A stretch of 64,000 bases of DNA from Hennigella sp045617465 (GTDB lineage Bacteria; Bacillota_I; Bacilli_A; Mycoplasmatales; Mycoplasmoidaceae). Made by a program: the position numbers and the translations under genes. This document shows, in pieces, positions 41,567-51,151 of this stretch (the stretch's first letter is position 1; every line of letters starts with the position of its first letter). Under the pieces are notes generated by a model. It had not been told where the DNA came from and made no database searches. It saw only the letters and a list, made by a program, of their open reading frames with translations. The stretch covers positions 180,291 through 244,290 of the forward strand of contig JAZLIQ010000003.1 of NCBI GenBank assembly GCA_045617465.1, given 5' to 3'.

Positions 41567-41577
41567 TAGGAGAAAAT

Positions 41578-42249
41578 ATGGACGAAATTAAAGCAATGTA
41601 TCTTCGCCATGCAGTAAGACATTTTGATGGCAAACCTATCTCTTCAAAAGATAAGAAAGAGTTGATTCCTTTTATTAATAAAGTAAATAAAGAATCAGGA
41701 ATGAATATCCAACTTATCACCAATGAACCAAAGGCTTTTGGTGGTAAAAAGGCTAAAATATGCAATTTTACTGGTTGTGTAAACTACTTAGCTATTGTTG
41801 GACCAAAAGGTAAGAAATTAAAAGAAAAGGCTGGATACTATGGAGAAAAGATAGTATTAAAGTGTCAACAAATGGGTATTAGTAGTTGTTGAGTGCTATT
41901 AACTTTTAATAAAATAAAAGGTACTTACTCTGTAAAAAAAGGAGAAAAATTAGTATTAGTTGTTGCTTTAGGTTATGGAACAACTAATGGTAAACCTCAT
42001 AAATCAAAACAATTCTATCAAGTAGTTAAGAATAGAGGTAAGTTACCACAATGATTTATTCGTGGTGTTAAATATGCTCTATTAGCTCCTACTGGTGTTA
42101 ACAAACAAGGATTTATGTTTGAATTGCTATATGGTAATGAAGTAAAGATTAAAAATAAATCATTGTGTAAGGATATTGATTTAGGAATTGTTAAATATCA
42201 CTTTGAACTTGGTGCTTCTGAAGGTAAATGATCTTGATATAAAAAATAA
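41578..42249 (+). CDS. nitroreductase-family flavoprotein
   Basis: 223 residues. Nitroreductase features: MYLRHAVRHFDGKPISS at the N-terminus (FMN-binding R-x-RxF type), VLKCQQMGISSCWV in the middle, KLVLVVALGYG, and KYALLAPTGVNKQGFMFEL near the end. It uses FMN and NAD(P)H; substrate unknown. AGGAG lies eight bases before the ATG. Several Trp are TGA-coded. It is divergent from fhs. Confidence 0.85.
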
Positions 42250-42269
42250 AAAGAGCTGTGCTCTTTTTT
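42245..42269 (+). terminator. intrinsic terminator
   Basis: AAAAAGAGC-TGT-GCTCTTTTTTT after the nitroreductase stop and just upstream of the next -10 box. Confidence 0.85.
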
Positions 42270-42287
42270 TATTTATATAATTTTTAT

Positions 42288-44057
42288 ATGTCTCGAAAAA
42301 ATCTAATGGAAAAAAGGCCAACATATATTTGGCAAGCATCATTAATTGTCATATTTTTGTATAGTGCTTTGTTTTCTATAACATTCTTTGTTCCAGACTT
42401 TATTTTTAAAGTAAGTTCTGGCACTTATTGACAACACATCTGTACTCATCTGTTGTGATCTGGTGATTCTGGTTATCAAGCAGCTGGAATCATATATATG
42501 ATTCTATGAATCATTTCTAATATTTGTATTTTCTTACAAATGTTTTGGTTCACAAGAATATTATTTTATCATTGCACTTATCGAAAATGGATAAATGAAT
42601 ATCTGCAATATGCAACTAACATTATCAGTCAATGTGATATGTCGAAAGTAAATGGAAAAGTTGCTTTAATTGTTGGCGTTTGTAATGATTTAAGTCCTAA
42701 TACTTTAATTCAAACCGCAAATCAAACATATAAAAATTTAGATGTTTGGATTTTAGATGATTCTACTAAACCTGATGTTATTACACAAATTCAAAATTTT
42801 GCTAACGATCATGGATATCATGTTTGTCGCAGGCCTAGCGAACATCGTTTGGCTCATCCATCATTTATAGGGAACATCTTTTATTTTTTAGATAAACATG
42901 CAAATGAATATGAATACATGCTTGAAACGAATTCATCAACTGTAATGACTAATACATTTGTTGAAAACTCATTAAAGTTTATGAATACTGCTGCCTATGA
43001 TTCGTCACAAATTGCTGCAGTTTGCTCTAATGGTTCCTTCTACCCATCTAAAAACTTGTTCAGTTTTTTAAACTCGAGGGCAAAACAGTGAGAAAATGCC
43101 AACTGTACAGGTGGCGGTTATAGAATGGTTGGGAGCCAAATGTGTGTAGATGGTTGAGCTGCATTATACAGAATGTCATATCTAACTAAATTCCCGTTAG
43201 ATCAAATTGAATGTCCTGGTTGTGATACAGCAAGATCTTTTTATATGGCTCAACATGGCATTAAAACTATGTTTAACCCCTTTGACTTTTCAGGTAAGTT
43301 AGCAACGCAAAACATTTACCGTTTTAAAAAACAAAGAACAAAATGAGCGAGTGCTGATGCTTTTATCGTGAAACATTACTTTGCTAAACGTTCACCTTAT
43401 TGGAAAGTAAATTTCTACATTAATATTCAATATTTGGCAAGTACATTCTTATACATAACTGGCATTACATTCGGATTATCAAGTGTTATTTTGTCTCTAG
43501 CTTGTGATCAATTAACATTTGTTAATATGACCGGAATGTTTTTAACTGGTTTGTGTTTTGTTCCGTTTGTTGTCTTATTTGTTGTTGCTTCTTTAATTAA
43601 TAAAGCTAATGCCTTGCCATTAATATTTACAATATTAGGAACATTATTTGACGTTTCTATATTATTCAAAAAGTTCTATATGTTAGTTATTTACGGTTTG
43701 ATGCAAGGTAAATGATCTTCAAAAGCCGTTACTGTTAAAACATCTGAAAAATTAACTTTTAAACAATGATGGAGAATTTGTTGAGGAGATATATTGTGAT
43801 TAATTATTTGTATAACTGTTTGTTTGTGTGTAACATTATTGACAAAAGTTAATCCATTCTTAATTTGAACAACTTTATTCTTCTTTGTCGCCGGTCCTTC
43901 TATTTTATGAATCATTGCTTCATTCATAAGTTATATTCCTATAAAAAATGGATGAGACGATCAAATGAAAGAATTTGATATTGCTCGAAGTGACTTCCGT
44001 TTCAAATATGTAAAAGAATCAGAAATTTGAAAGAAACAACACCCAGATATTCAATAA
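42288..44057 (+). CDS. BcsA-like membrane glycosyltransferase (family 2)
   Basis: 589 residues. Two N-terminal helices, a GT-A domain (residues ~115-365), then four or more C-terminal helices: the layout of processive polysaccharide synthases. Catalytic residues: D in VWILDDSTKP, the base-type Asp in PGCDTARSF, and a Q-x-x-x-W element, KKQRTKWA. The DxD position reads LETNSS, so one metal ligand is altered. TATAAT (42276-42281) lies six bases before the ATG (leaderless). It could make a surface polysaccharide; no separate export gene is present, as in synthase-dependent systems. Confidence 0.75.
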
Positions 44058-44086
44058 AAAATAAGGTTTTAAAACCTTGTTTTTTA
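44056..44086 (+). terminator. intrinsic terminator
   Basis: AAATAAGGTTTT-AAAACCTTGTTTTTT after the glycosyltransferase gene. Confidence 0.8.
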
Positions 44087-44105
44087 ATATTTATATAATA
44101 ACAAC

Positions 44106-45815
44106 ATGAACACTAGTTTGTTTACATTAACAAATTTATATATTTTTTTGATAGAGTTTGCTTTTAGCGTTCTCTTTCTAATTGTTTTTTCTTCCTTACA
44201 TTATGGATTAACGAAAACAACTAGGTTGGGTTCAATTATAGAGACATCTAAAATTAGTAGTTTTACATACTTCTTTATATTTGGTTTTATATTATCATCA
44301 CTAACGTTTGTTGTAAGTCAAATTTGTAAAGTTGCTGTAGGTGTCGTTGGTATGCCACTAACTATTTTAGGTTTAATCTTTGCCATGACTGTCTTTTATC
44401 ATAGGTCCGTACAAATAGGTGCTATTATTCCAACCATATTGTGGGTTCTATATGAATACGGTGGTTTTGCGGGATACAACATAGCGTGATTAAGTAGAGT
44501 TTTAATTATCTTAATTTTTGCTGGTGTTGCTATTGCAACAACTTTTATCAAATGAAAACCATGACCTTTATTTCTTTTAAGTTGTTTAACCGCATTAATA
44601 GCAATAATCATCTTAATTGTTTGTATAGCTGATGAAAACAGATTGTATTTTAGTTTGGCTACATTCGTTTCTATATTATCAACTGTCTTATATTATGCGA
44701 TCATTAAACGTTTAAATAAGATGCTTACTAGGATGTCAACAATGGCAGAAGAGGGAACATATGTTGATAAATATTATTTGATTCCTTCAGTTTTAAATGA
44801 TTCTTTTCTTCAATACATTAAAAGAAACAATTTGTCCCAAGCATTAGTTGTTTCGTTTACTTTTGATAGTAATGATAAAAACAAAGATAAACTACTTAAT
44901 CAATTGCACAGTTTCTTTGCAACCGACAAGGCTTTATTCTTTAAATCAGAATATAACACCTACGGAGTAGTATTGTCGGGTAAAAACTATTTTATTCAAA
45001 ATTTGAATGAGTCTTTTCGGGGCAATAAATTAAATAATAGATCTGATTATGATGGTTTAAAATTATTGGAATCAAAATTATCAGTTATCAAACAACCCAT
45101 AAAAGCTCACATAAGCATTTATGGTGTTCATAGTTGTAATTTAAATGAGTTGCTTAAATTTAATGACTTCTTAAGAAAACATGACAATCAGTCATCTAAT
45201 ATTGTTCAGTTATTTAGTTCACAAATAACGCTACAAGAAATCATTGATGATATTGCTTATACAACATTGGTTCAAAAAGTGAATTTGTCAGATATTGATG
45301 TCAAGTTAGAATTAATAAAAATGAACAAGTCTAAAAAAATCTATGTTTGCCCTAGATTTTATTGGCCTAAACTCTTGACTTGTGACATTGAAACTATCTT
45401 AAGTCAATTTGAGCCATCTGTAGCTGATACGTTGCTAAGGACCTTAGCAATTAGATCTATAGAACAATATGCAAATAGTTCGTATGATACAAAGTATCCT
45501 CTTTTAATTTATTATCCCATTAATCAATTAAACAATTCACTATGATCTGCCAATAATTTAGAAAACAAAATCCGTTTGTTTGGTGTTCATAGTAACAATA
45601 TAATTCTATCTTTTAACATACGAGATTATTCTTATCTCCCAAGACAAATAGTTAGTAGTTTAATTGATTTACAAAAAAACAATATTATGTATTTCTTAGT
45701 TAATGTTAAGTCTTTGTCTAGTTTAAGACATGTTAAACCTAGTGGTGTTATTTTAGATAGAAATTTATCTAAACAAATAAATGGGAATAACCTATCAAAC
45801 ATTCCTCTACTGTAA
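44106..45815 (+). CDS. membrane protein with possible degenerate GGDEF and EAL domains
   Basis: 569 residues. Five or six membrane helices (about 10-185) are followed by MLTRMSTMAEEGTYVDKYYLI, then a region (~215-330) whose strand order resembles a GGDEF domain (ALVVSFTFDSNDKNKDKLL ... YGVVLSGKNYF), then ~200 residues (~340-569) whose order resembles an EAL domain (KKIYVCPRFYWPKLL ... LLIYYPINQL ... IILSFNIRDYSYL ... GVILDRNL). None of the catalytic residues of either is present. The reading is from pattern only. TATAAT lies six bases before the ATG. It sits between a polysaccharide synthase and a diadenylate cyclase. Confidence 0.55.
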
Positions 45816-45819
45816 ACTA

Positions 45820-45851
45820 TTTATTAACATTTATATGTTAATAAATATAAT
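45820..45851 (+). promoter_or_regulatory. cdaA promoter with palindrome abutting the -10 box
   Basis: 11-bp arms TTTATTAACAT and ATGTTAATAAA with a TTAT centre (45820-45845) end exactly where TATAAT (45846-45851) begins; ATG follows six bases later. The palindrome may also end the upstream transcript, but it lacks a clean U run. Confidence 0.5.
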
Positions 45852-45857
45852 TATGTT

Positions 45858-46559
45858 ATGAGTAACGATTATACAAATGAATTATTGTGAACGTGTTTTG
45901 TTCTCTTAGTAATCATTTTAATCTGAATTAATTTAGCAGTTATCTACTATTTTGTCAGAATAGCTCATTTTAGTCTTAAACGTAGAAGAAATAGAAAATC
46001 TGGTATGTTTAAGGATAAAAAGAAAAAAGTAATCAATGTTGACGAAGTAACAACATTTATTACTAGTTTGGCTACAGCCTTATCTAGGTTAAGTAGTAAT
46101 AAGGTTGGTGCTTTACTTGTCTTTGAAAACAAAGATAACCTAGAAAAGTATGTACAACTAGGTAATAAGGTTGATAGTCCATTCTTTGCAGAATTTGTTT
46201 ATTCTATCTACTATAACCACGAATCAGCACTTCATGATGGGGCAATGATTATTAGAAACTTAAGAATTGCTTCCTTATCTAGTTACTTACCTGTAAGTAA
46301 AAGACTATTACCAGTAAGATATGGTTCAAGACACCGTGCTGCCTTTGGAATAGCTGAAAGAACAGATGCTTTAGCTTTTGTTGTTTCTGAAACAACTGGT
46401 ACTATCAGTTATATGCACGGGCCAAACTACAGAACATTGTCTGCTGATAGTGGTGTATTGGCCAATGAATTAGTAGATATCTTGTTTGATGATTACTACC
46501 CTCTAGTGAATGCAAAGACACCTATGGTGGTACAAAAGATTAAGCAAAGATTGAACTAA
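45858..46559 (+). CDS. cdaA: diadenylate cyclase (c-di-AMP synthase)
   Basis: 233 residues. One membrane helix (residues 13-35), a basic linker (KRRRNRKSG), then the DAC domain with ALHDGAMII (D127-G128-A129) and RYGSRHRAAFG (R158-H159-R160). It makes c-di-AMP from two ATP, as CdaM does in mycoplasmas, where the nucleotide controls potassium uptake. One helix instead of the three of CdaA in Firmicutes is usual for Mollicutes. Leaderless promoter (TATAAT six bases before ATG). tRNA-Ser follows. Confidence 0.9.
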
Positions 46560-46586
46560 TAAAGTAAAATATATTTACTTATTGAT

Positions 46587-46676
46587 GGAAACGTACTCAA
46601 GTGGTTAAGAGGACACCCTGCTAAGGTGTTAGATCGGGTTTCCGGTGCATGGGTTCGACTCCCATCGTTTCCGCCA
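46587..46676 (+). tRNA. tRNA-Ser (GCT anticodon)
   Basis: 90-nt type II tRNA with long variable arm: acceptor GGAAACG/CGTTTCC, anticodon stem ACACC/GGTGT, loop CTGCTAA with GCT, T-loop TTCGACT, encoded CCA. Reads AGC/AGT. Confidence 0.93.
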
Positions 46677-46679
46677 TTA

Positions 46680-46710
46680 AAAAAACTAGGTGTAAACCTA
46701 GTTTATTTTT
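46680..46710. terminator. bidirectional terminator
   Basis: AAACTAGG-TGTAAA-CCTAGTTT followed by a T run, between tRNA-Ser and the convergent membrane-protein gene. Confidence 0.8.
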
Positions 46711-47399
46711 TATCCTCAAGGACTGTATGTAGCTGCAGCATTCATTGGGCCAATTAAACAAGCAAGTCCTACAATGAAACAGATTAGTGCTATTGCTCCA
46801 CAAATCCAGAAGATGATGTGATATAGTCTTGAACTTGGTACTTGGTTAATTCCAATGAATCAAGCAGTAACTAGATAGATTAATGGAATTAAGCAAGGAA
46901 ATAAACTAATCCAAGCAAATACTAAACCAACTGATAGTGGAACTTGTACTTCAGGTAGTGGAACTGGTCCTTGACCAGTAGCACCTTTATATTTAGTTAG
47001 AATACCGATGAAGATAGCTGAAACAGTAATAATAACTGCCATTACTGTTAACTCAATAATTCAAGTTGTTCTAAGACCTTTCTTAGTTCTTAACATCATT
47101 GAGATCTTTTCACCAAACTTAGTTTTAGCAGCTTTTTCAGTTCTTCTTGTTTTGCTAAATCTTTCGAAGTTAATCTTTTCTTTAGATGCTTGTTCTACAA
47201 CTTTAGCATCTACGTCTAGTTTAACATCGGCTCTATTATCTTGTTTTGGTTGCGCAGTATTACCAAAAGAACCTAGGTTCTTATTGATATCATCATGACC
47301 TGCTGAACCAAATTCAGCTTTTTCTTCCTTAGCTTTTTTTGTTAATAGGTCAATATCAGCTTTTGACCCATTAGGTTGTTTATCTTTATTTTCTGCCAT
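46710..47399 (-). CDS. membrane protein with charged cytoplasmic N-terminal half
   Basis: 229 residues. The first 110 residues are polar and rich in Lys, Asp and Gln (disordered in appearance: SKADIDLLTKKAKEEKAEF). Three membrane helices follow (about 115-137, 155-180, 192-218) and the protein ends in PWG after two TGA Trp. TATAAT lies nine bases before the ATG with no Shine-Dalgarno. I do not recognise a family. It is downstream of rbfA on the same strand by 34 bases. Confidence 0.7.
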
Positions 47400-47433
47400 A
47401 GTTGTTTAATTATATTTATTATTTATATTATTT

Positions 47434-47790
47434 CTAACCTTTTTTATGTATATCATGAATTAACTTTTCTATTTCTAAAGATTGGTCGATAGATACATCC
47501 TTTTCAAAAATTAATTCTGGTATCTTTCTAATCTCTAATTGATTAGCTAAAGCGGTCTTAAACACACCTTTAGCTTTTGTTAGAGCTTCTACTACTTGAT
47601 CTATATTCTTTCGATCATATGTATCAACTAATACTCTGGCTTCAGAGTAATCATTTGTTAATTTAATATCTGTGAATGTAGCTAGTTTAACTACAGGATC
47701 GTATATTTCATCTCTTAATGTATTACACAAAATGATTAACATTGTTTGTTGTGTACGATCGTGGTTATAGTTTTTACGATGGTTTTGCAT
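47434..47790 (-). CDS. rbfA: 30S ribosome-binding factor A
   Basis: 118 residues, short but complete. The KH-like core reads QQTMLIILCNTLRDEIYDPVVKLATFTDIKLTNDYSEARVLV, as in RbfA, a maturation factor for the 16S 5' end. ATG at 47790 has GGAAGGTGG seven bases upstream; an in-frame GTG three codons earlier lies inside that site and is less likely. Unlike in most Firmicutes, it is separated from infB by two lipoprotein genes on the other strand. Confidence 0.88.
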   Translation of the reverse strand: MQNHRKNYNHDRTQQTMLIILCNTLRDEIYDPVVKLATFTDIKLTNDYSEARVLVDTYDRKNIDQVVEALTKAKGVFKTALANQLEIRKIPELIFEKDVSIDQSLEIEKLIHDIHKKG

Positions 47791-47810
47791 AACAACCACC
47801 TTCCTATTTT

Positions 47811-47832
47811 AATTATATTAGGTATTACCTAA
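47811..47832 (-). promoter_or_regulatory. rbfA promoter with adjacent palindrome
   Basis: TTAGGTA-T-TACCTAA (47818-47832) lies against a minus-strand TATAAT near 47811-47818. The neighbouring TATAGGTTA resembles the direct repeats at the arsR promoter (61493-61532). Confidence 0.4.
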
Positions 47833-47872
47833 CCTATATATAAAACGATCAAAAACTGAAATTTTCGTGCTC

Positions 47873-47895
47873 ATATATATATATATGTATATAAT
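47873..47895 (+). repeat. (AT)7 repeat in the lipoprotein promoter
   Basis: Seven AT units at 47873-47886, immediately upstream of TATAAT at 47890-47895. The repeat occupies the spacer between the -10 box and the -35 region, so a gain or loss of units would change promoter spacing. The -35 match is poor. Confidence 0.5.
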
Positions 47896-47919
47896 TCTTT
47901 CTAAAGGAAAAAAAGAAAT

Positions 47920-49467
47920 ATGAAAAAAAGTAAAATAATTTTGCCTGTTTTGACAGGTGCTTGTTTAGCTTCTTCTATTATTCCACTAGCATCATGTGGA
48001 AATAACCAAGAAGCTGAAGAAGTTAAAGAAGCAAAAAAAGAAGCTGTTGATACAGTTAACAACTGAGCTGATGAATTTGTTAAACTAAATCCCGATGCTT
48101 CTGAAAATCTAGAAAAATCTGAAAAATTATGTGTTAGATCTGTTGTTTCATGTAAAAATGTTGCGATGGTTAAAGCCGCAACTAAATTTTCTAGAAGTTT
48201 CTTGTGTGGAATATCACGTCAACCAGAAATATTTGACAAGGTAAAAGAAGTATTTGATAAATTTGATGACTTAAGACATGAATATGACAATTACGTATTT
48301 AGTTCTTCTATTGAGGTGCTAACTGGTTATATATGCGGAGTGGCCTTACAACCAGAAGCATATGGCAAAATGAAACAATGTCGTGAAATGATCATAGCAA
48401 GAATCAAAAAAGCGACTAGTGAAACACAAGCCGTTGCTTATGCAAATGCCGCAAATGGTTGTTTAATGGGTATTGCAAGACAACCAGAAGCTGAAGGAGC
48501 AATCAAAAGATCTTTAGCTCTTGCTTGTGAATGAATAGATAGCCCAATTGAAGCTATCTCAACTTGTTATGGACATGTAACTAATGCATTATTAATGTCA
48601 GTTTCTAGACAACCAGAAGCTGAATGACGTATGGATGAAATAATATTTAATACTTCTTATGATGCTAACTTACCTCTTTCTTTAGCTCAAATGATAGTAT
48701 CATCAAATAGCGAAGAATCTGATGCTTATATAGAGTTGTTGACTAGATATTATTCAAGTATTTTAATCTATTCAGCTATAGAACCTGCTTCATTTTATGA
48801 CTTTAGTTCTCAAAACTTTGTCGCTACACACAATATGGTTTTGAAAAATGCACAAGCTCTATCGCTAGATAAAATGGTGGAAGAATTAAAGGTTTTCTCT
48901 CTTTGCAACTACCGTATTGGGTATTGAAAGCCACAAGGTGGTGGTAGTTGAGATCAATTCCCTAACCAATTACGTGTAGTTTGCCAAGCATTATACAACT
49001 ATCTTGCTAAGTGTACAACAGATGCACAAGTTAAAGCAATGAGTGATTTGTTCGTAGAATTTGCTGCAACTGTAAATTTTGTTGAATCAGACTTTATGAA
49101 GGCACGTGAACAATTGTATAAGAGCGCTGAAGAAATCCTAAGCTCTTCGCAATTAACTAACAATAACACTTCATCTTCTAACGAAGAAGTAACAGAATAT
49201 GAAATTAGTGCAACTTGTGAAGATGAAGAATATGGTCCACACCTTTCGTTAGATAACACTACAGCTTTACAAGACGAACAAGCACACACTAGATTGTATT
49301 TAGTTAATGTTCCGGATCCATACGAAAATTGCTGAGTATCAATTAAAATGGGTGACAAACAATTAATACCTGGTTTTGATTACGTATATTTACCAAGTTA
49401 TTATTCAATTAATATTTTTGAAAAAACAGTAGACAATATTAAGATTGATGTAACAATTCCTGAGTAA
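47920..49467 (+). CDS. repeat-containing lipoprotein (paralogue A)
   Basis: 515 residues. Signal peptide MKKSKIILPVLTG, lipobox LASC (Cys 26). The mature region contains four copies of a unit ending in GxxxQPEAxxxM, with QPE at 101-103, 144-146, 188-190 and 231-233, a strict 43-44 residue spacing. The C-terminal 100 residues are acidic with beta-type sequence. It is followed by a close paralogue in tandem. AAGGA lies about 15 bases before the ATG, rather far. The role is unknown; the repeats suggest a helical solenoid at the surface. Confidence 0.85.
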
Positions 49468-49479
49468 TAAGGTATTGTT

Positions 49480-49507
49480 AAAAAATAGGGGCTAACCCTA
49501 TTTTTTA
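49480..49507 (+). terminator. intrinsic terminator
   Basis: AAAAAATAGGG-GCTAA-CCCTATTTTTT between the two lipoprotein paralogues. Confidence 0.85.
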
Positions 49508-49531
49508 TATATTTATTTATAAATATATAAT
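49507..49531 (+). promoter_or_regulatory. lipoprotein promoter with palindrome overlapping the -10 box
   Basis: 10-bp arms ATATATTTAT and ATAAATATAT (TT centre, 49507-49528) overlap TATAAT at 49526-49531. Confidence 0.4.
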
Positions 49532-49549
49532 ATGGGCGAGGAAATTAAT

Positions 49550-51127
49550 ATGAAAAAAAGTAAAATAGTTTTGCCTGTTTTGACGGGTGCTTGCTTGTCT
49601 TCTGCTATTATTCCACTAGCATCTTGTGGATGTAGTAATGAATCAGAAGATATTAAGGAAGCAAAATTAGCAGCTATTGAAACTGTTGAAGGATATAGTG
49701 AAGAGCTATTAAAACTTAATCCGGAAGTTTCTAGTCAATTTGAAACTCTTAAAGCTTATTCAAGACGCTCTATAGCTTCTTGTAAGAATGTAGAACAAAT
49801 TAAAGCTGTAACCGCTTTTGCTCGTGCTGAAATGGTAACTGTGGCCCATATCCCAGATTTACTTGAACGTGGCGTAAAAGATGCGCATTCTGACCTTGAT
49901 GATTTAATTCAAAAATTTGATGATTATAAGTTTGCACCATCAGCAATGCTTTTAACAACAAGAGTTGCATCATTATCAATCAACTCAGGTAATGATGTCT
50001 ATTATAAAGAACTTGTAGATAAAGGCATAAAAGGGGTCGAAAAATCATCAAACAAAATACAAGCTCAAGGTATTTCTGAAGCATATTGCGGAGTAATGTA
50101 TAGTACCCAACGAAATCCGGCAGTTTATGGTAGTGGTGATCTTGATGAACCAATAAAAAATATATTAGACTGAATAAATAATGAATCAACTGACATTTCT
50201 GCGTGCTTTGGTGGAGTTGGGTTTTCGTTATTCTACACACTCTCTCGTAATCCAGGTGTAATGAGTGTTGTTAACTCATTAATATTTAATGATGATCCTA
50301 TAGAGTTAACAAACCCTACTACTATATATTCATTAGCACAAATGGTTAAAGAACATGAGGATAAACCTATTTACCTTAATTTATTAAGTAAATATTTTTG
50401 TGGCTTTATAACTCAATTTTGTCTAGCTCCAACTTCTTTTGGCAACGCAACATTTGTCAGCGCACATAACGCTACAGTGTTAAATCCCAAAAAATTATCC
50501 GACATTGCAATGACTTGACAATTCAAAATAATTGCTGCAACAAACCATGAATTAACAACCGGTTATGACTGAACAGGTTTTGCTGTGGCCATGGCACAAG
50601 CGTGTTTAGATTCATACGATTATTTATCTAAATGCAACGGTGATGAACAAAAGATTCAAAAAATTGGTGAATTATATTTAGGTTTTTCAATGGAAGGTGC
50701 AGACAAGGTTAAAGATGATGAAACTGCGTTTAATACTGCTTATACAGCTATAAAAGATGCTGCAGAGAAAATCATTACACCTAGTACAACTGATGAGATT
50801 TCTATATCTTCATCCAATGAAGATATAACTGATGACTTATTTAGCATCAGCTTAGATTGCGGTGAATCTGAATCTTTGGCAAAGGTCCTTTGTATTAGTA
50901 ATGTTGTTACATCAACAGATTGATCAACTCATACAAGAATTATGCCAATTAGTGGTTATACAGAGTTTTATGTAACAAAAGTGGAAATGGGTTCTAACGT
51001 TCTTGTACCAGCATTTGATTACATTGTATGTAATGATGGTGAATATAATGACTATATTGTCATCCGTGAAAAAGCTACAGATAACATAAAAATTTACGTC
51101 GAAGAATTCAATTACCTAAATAAATAA
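49550..51127 (+). CDS. repeat-containing lipoprotein (paralogue B)
   Basis: 525 residues. The signal peptide is almost identical to paralogue A (MKKSKIVLPVLTGACLSS..), lipobox LASC with Cys 26. The 43-residue repeats are still visible but decayed, with RNP in place of RQPE (TQRNPAVYG, LSRNPGVMS). The start is taken at 49550, where the conserved signal peptide begins; an in-frame ATG six codons earlier at 49532 lies right on the -10 box. GAGGAAA precedes the ATG. Faster divergence of the mature part than of the signal peptide fits a surface-exposed protein. Confidence 0.83.
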
Positions 51128-51151
51128 AAAATAGGGAACCCCTATTTTTTA
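51125..51151. terminator. bidirectional terminator
   Basis: AAAAAATAGGG-AAC-CCCTATTTTTT between paralogue B and the convergent infB. Confidence 0.85.

Noticed and set aside
41535..41765. N-terminal extension of fhs to 41765
   Set aside because: It runs through the divergent promoter and into the nitroreductase gene on the other strand; family sequence begins at the ATG at 41534.
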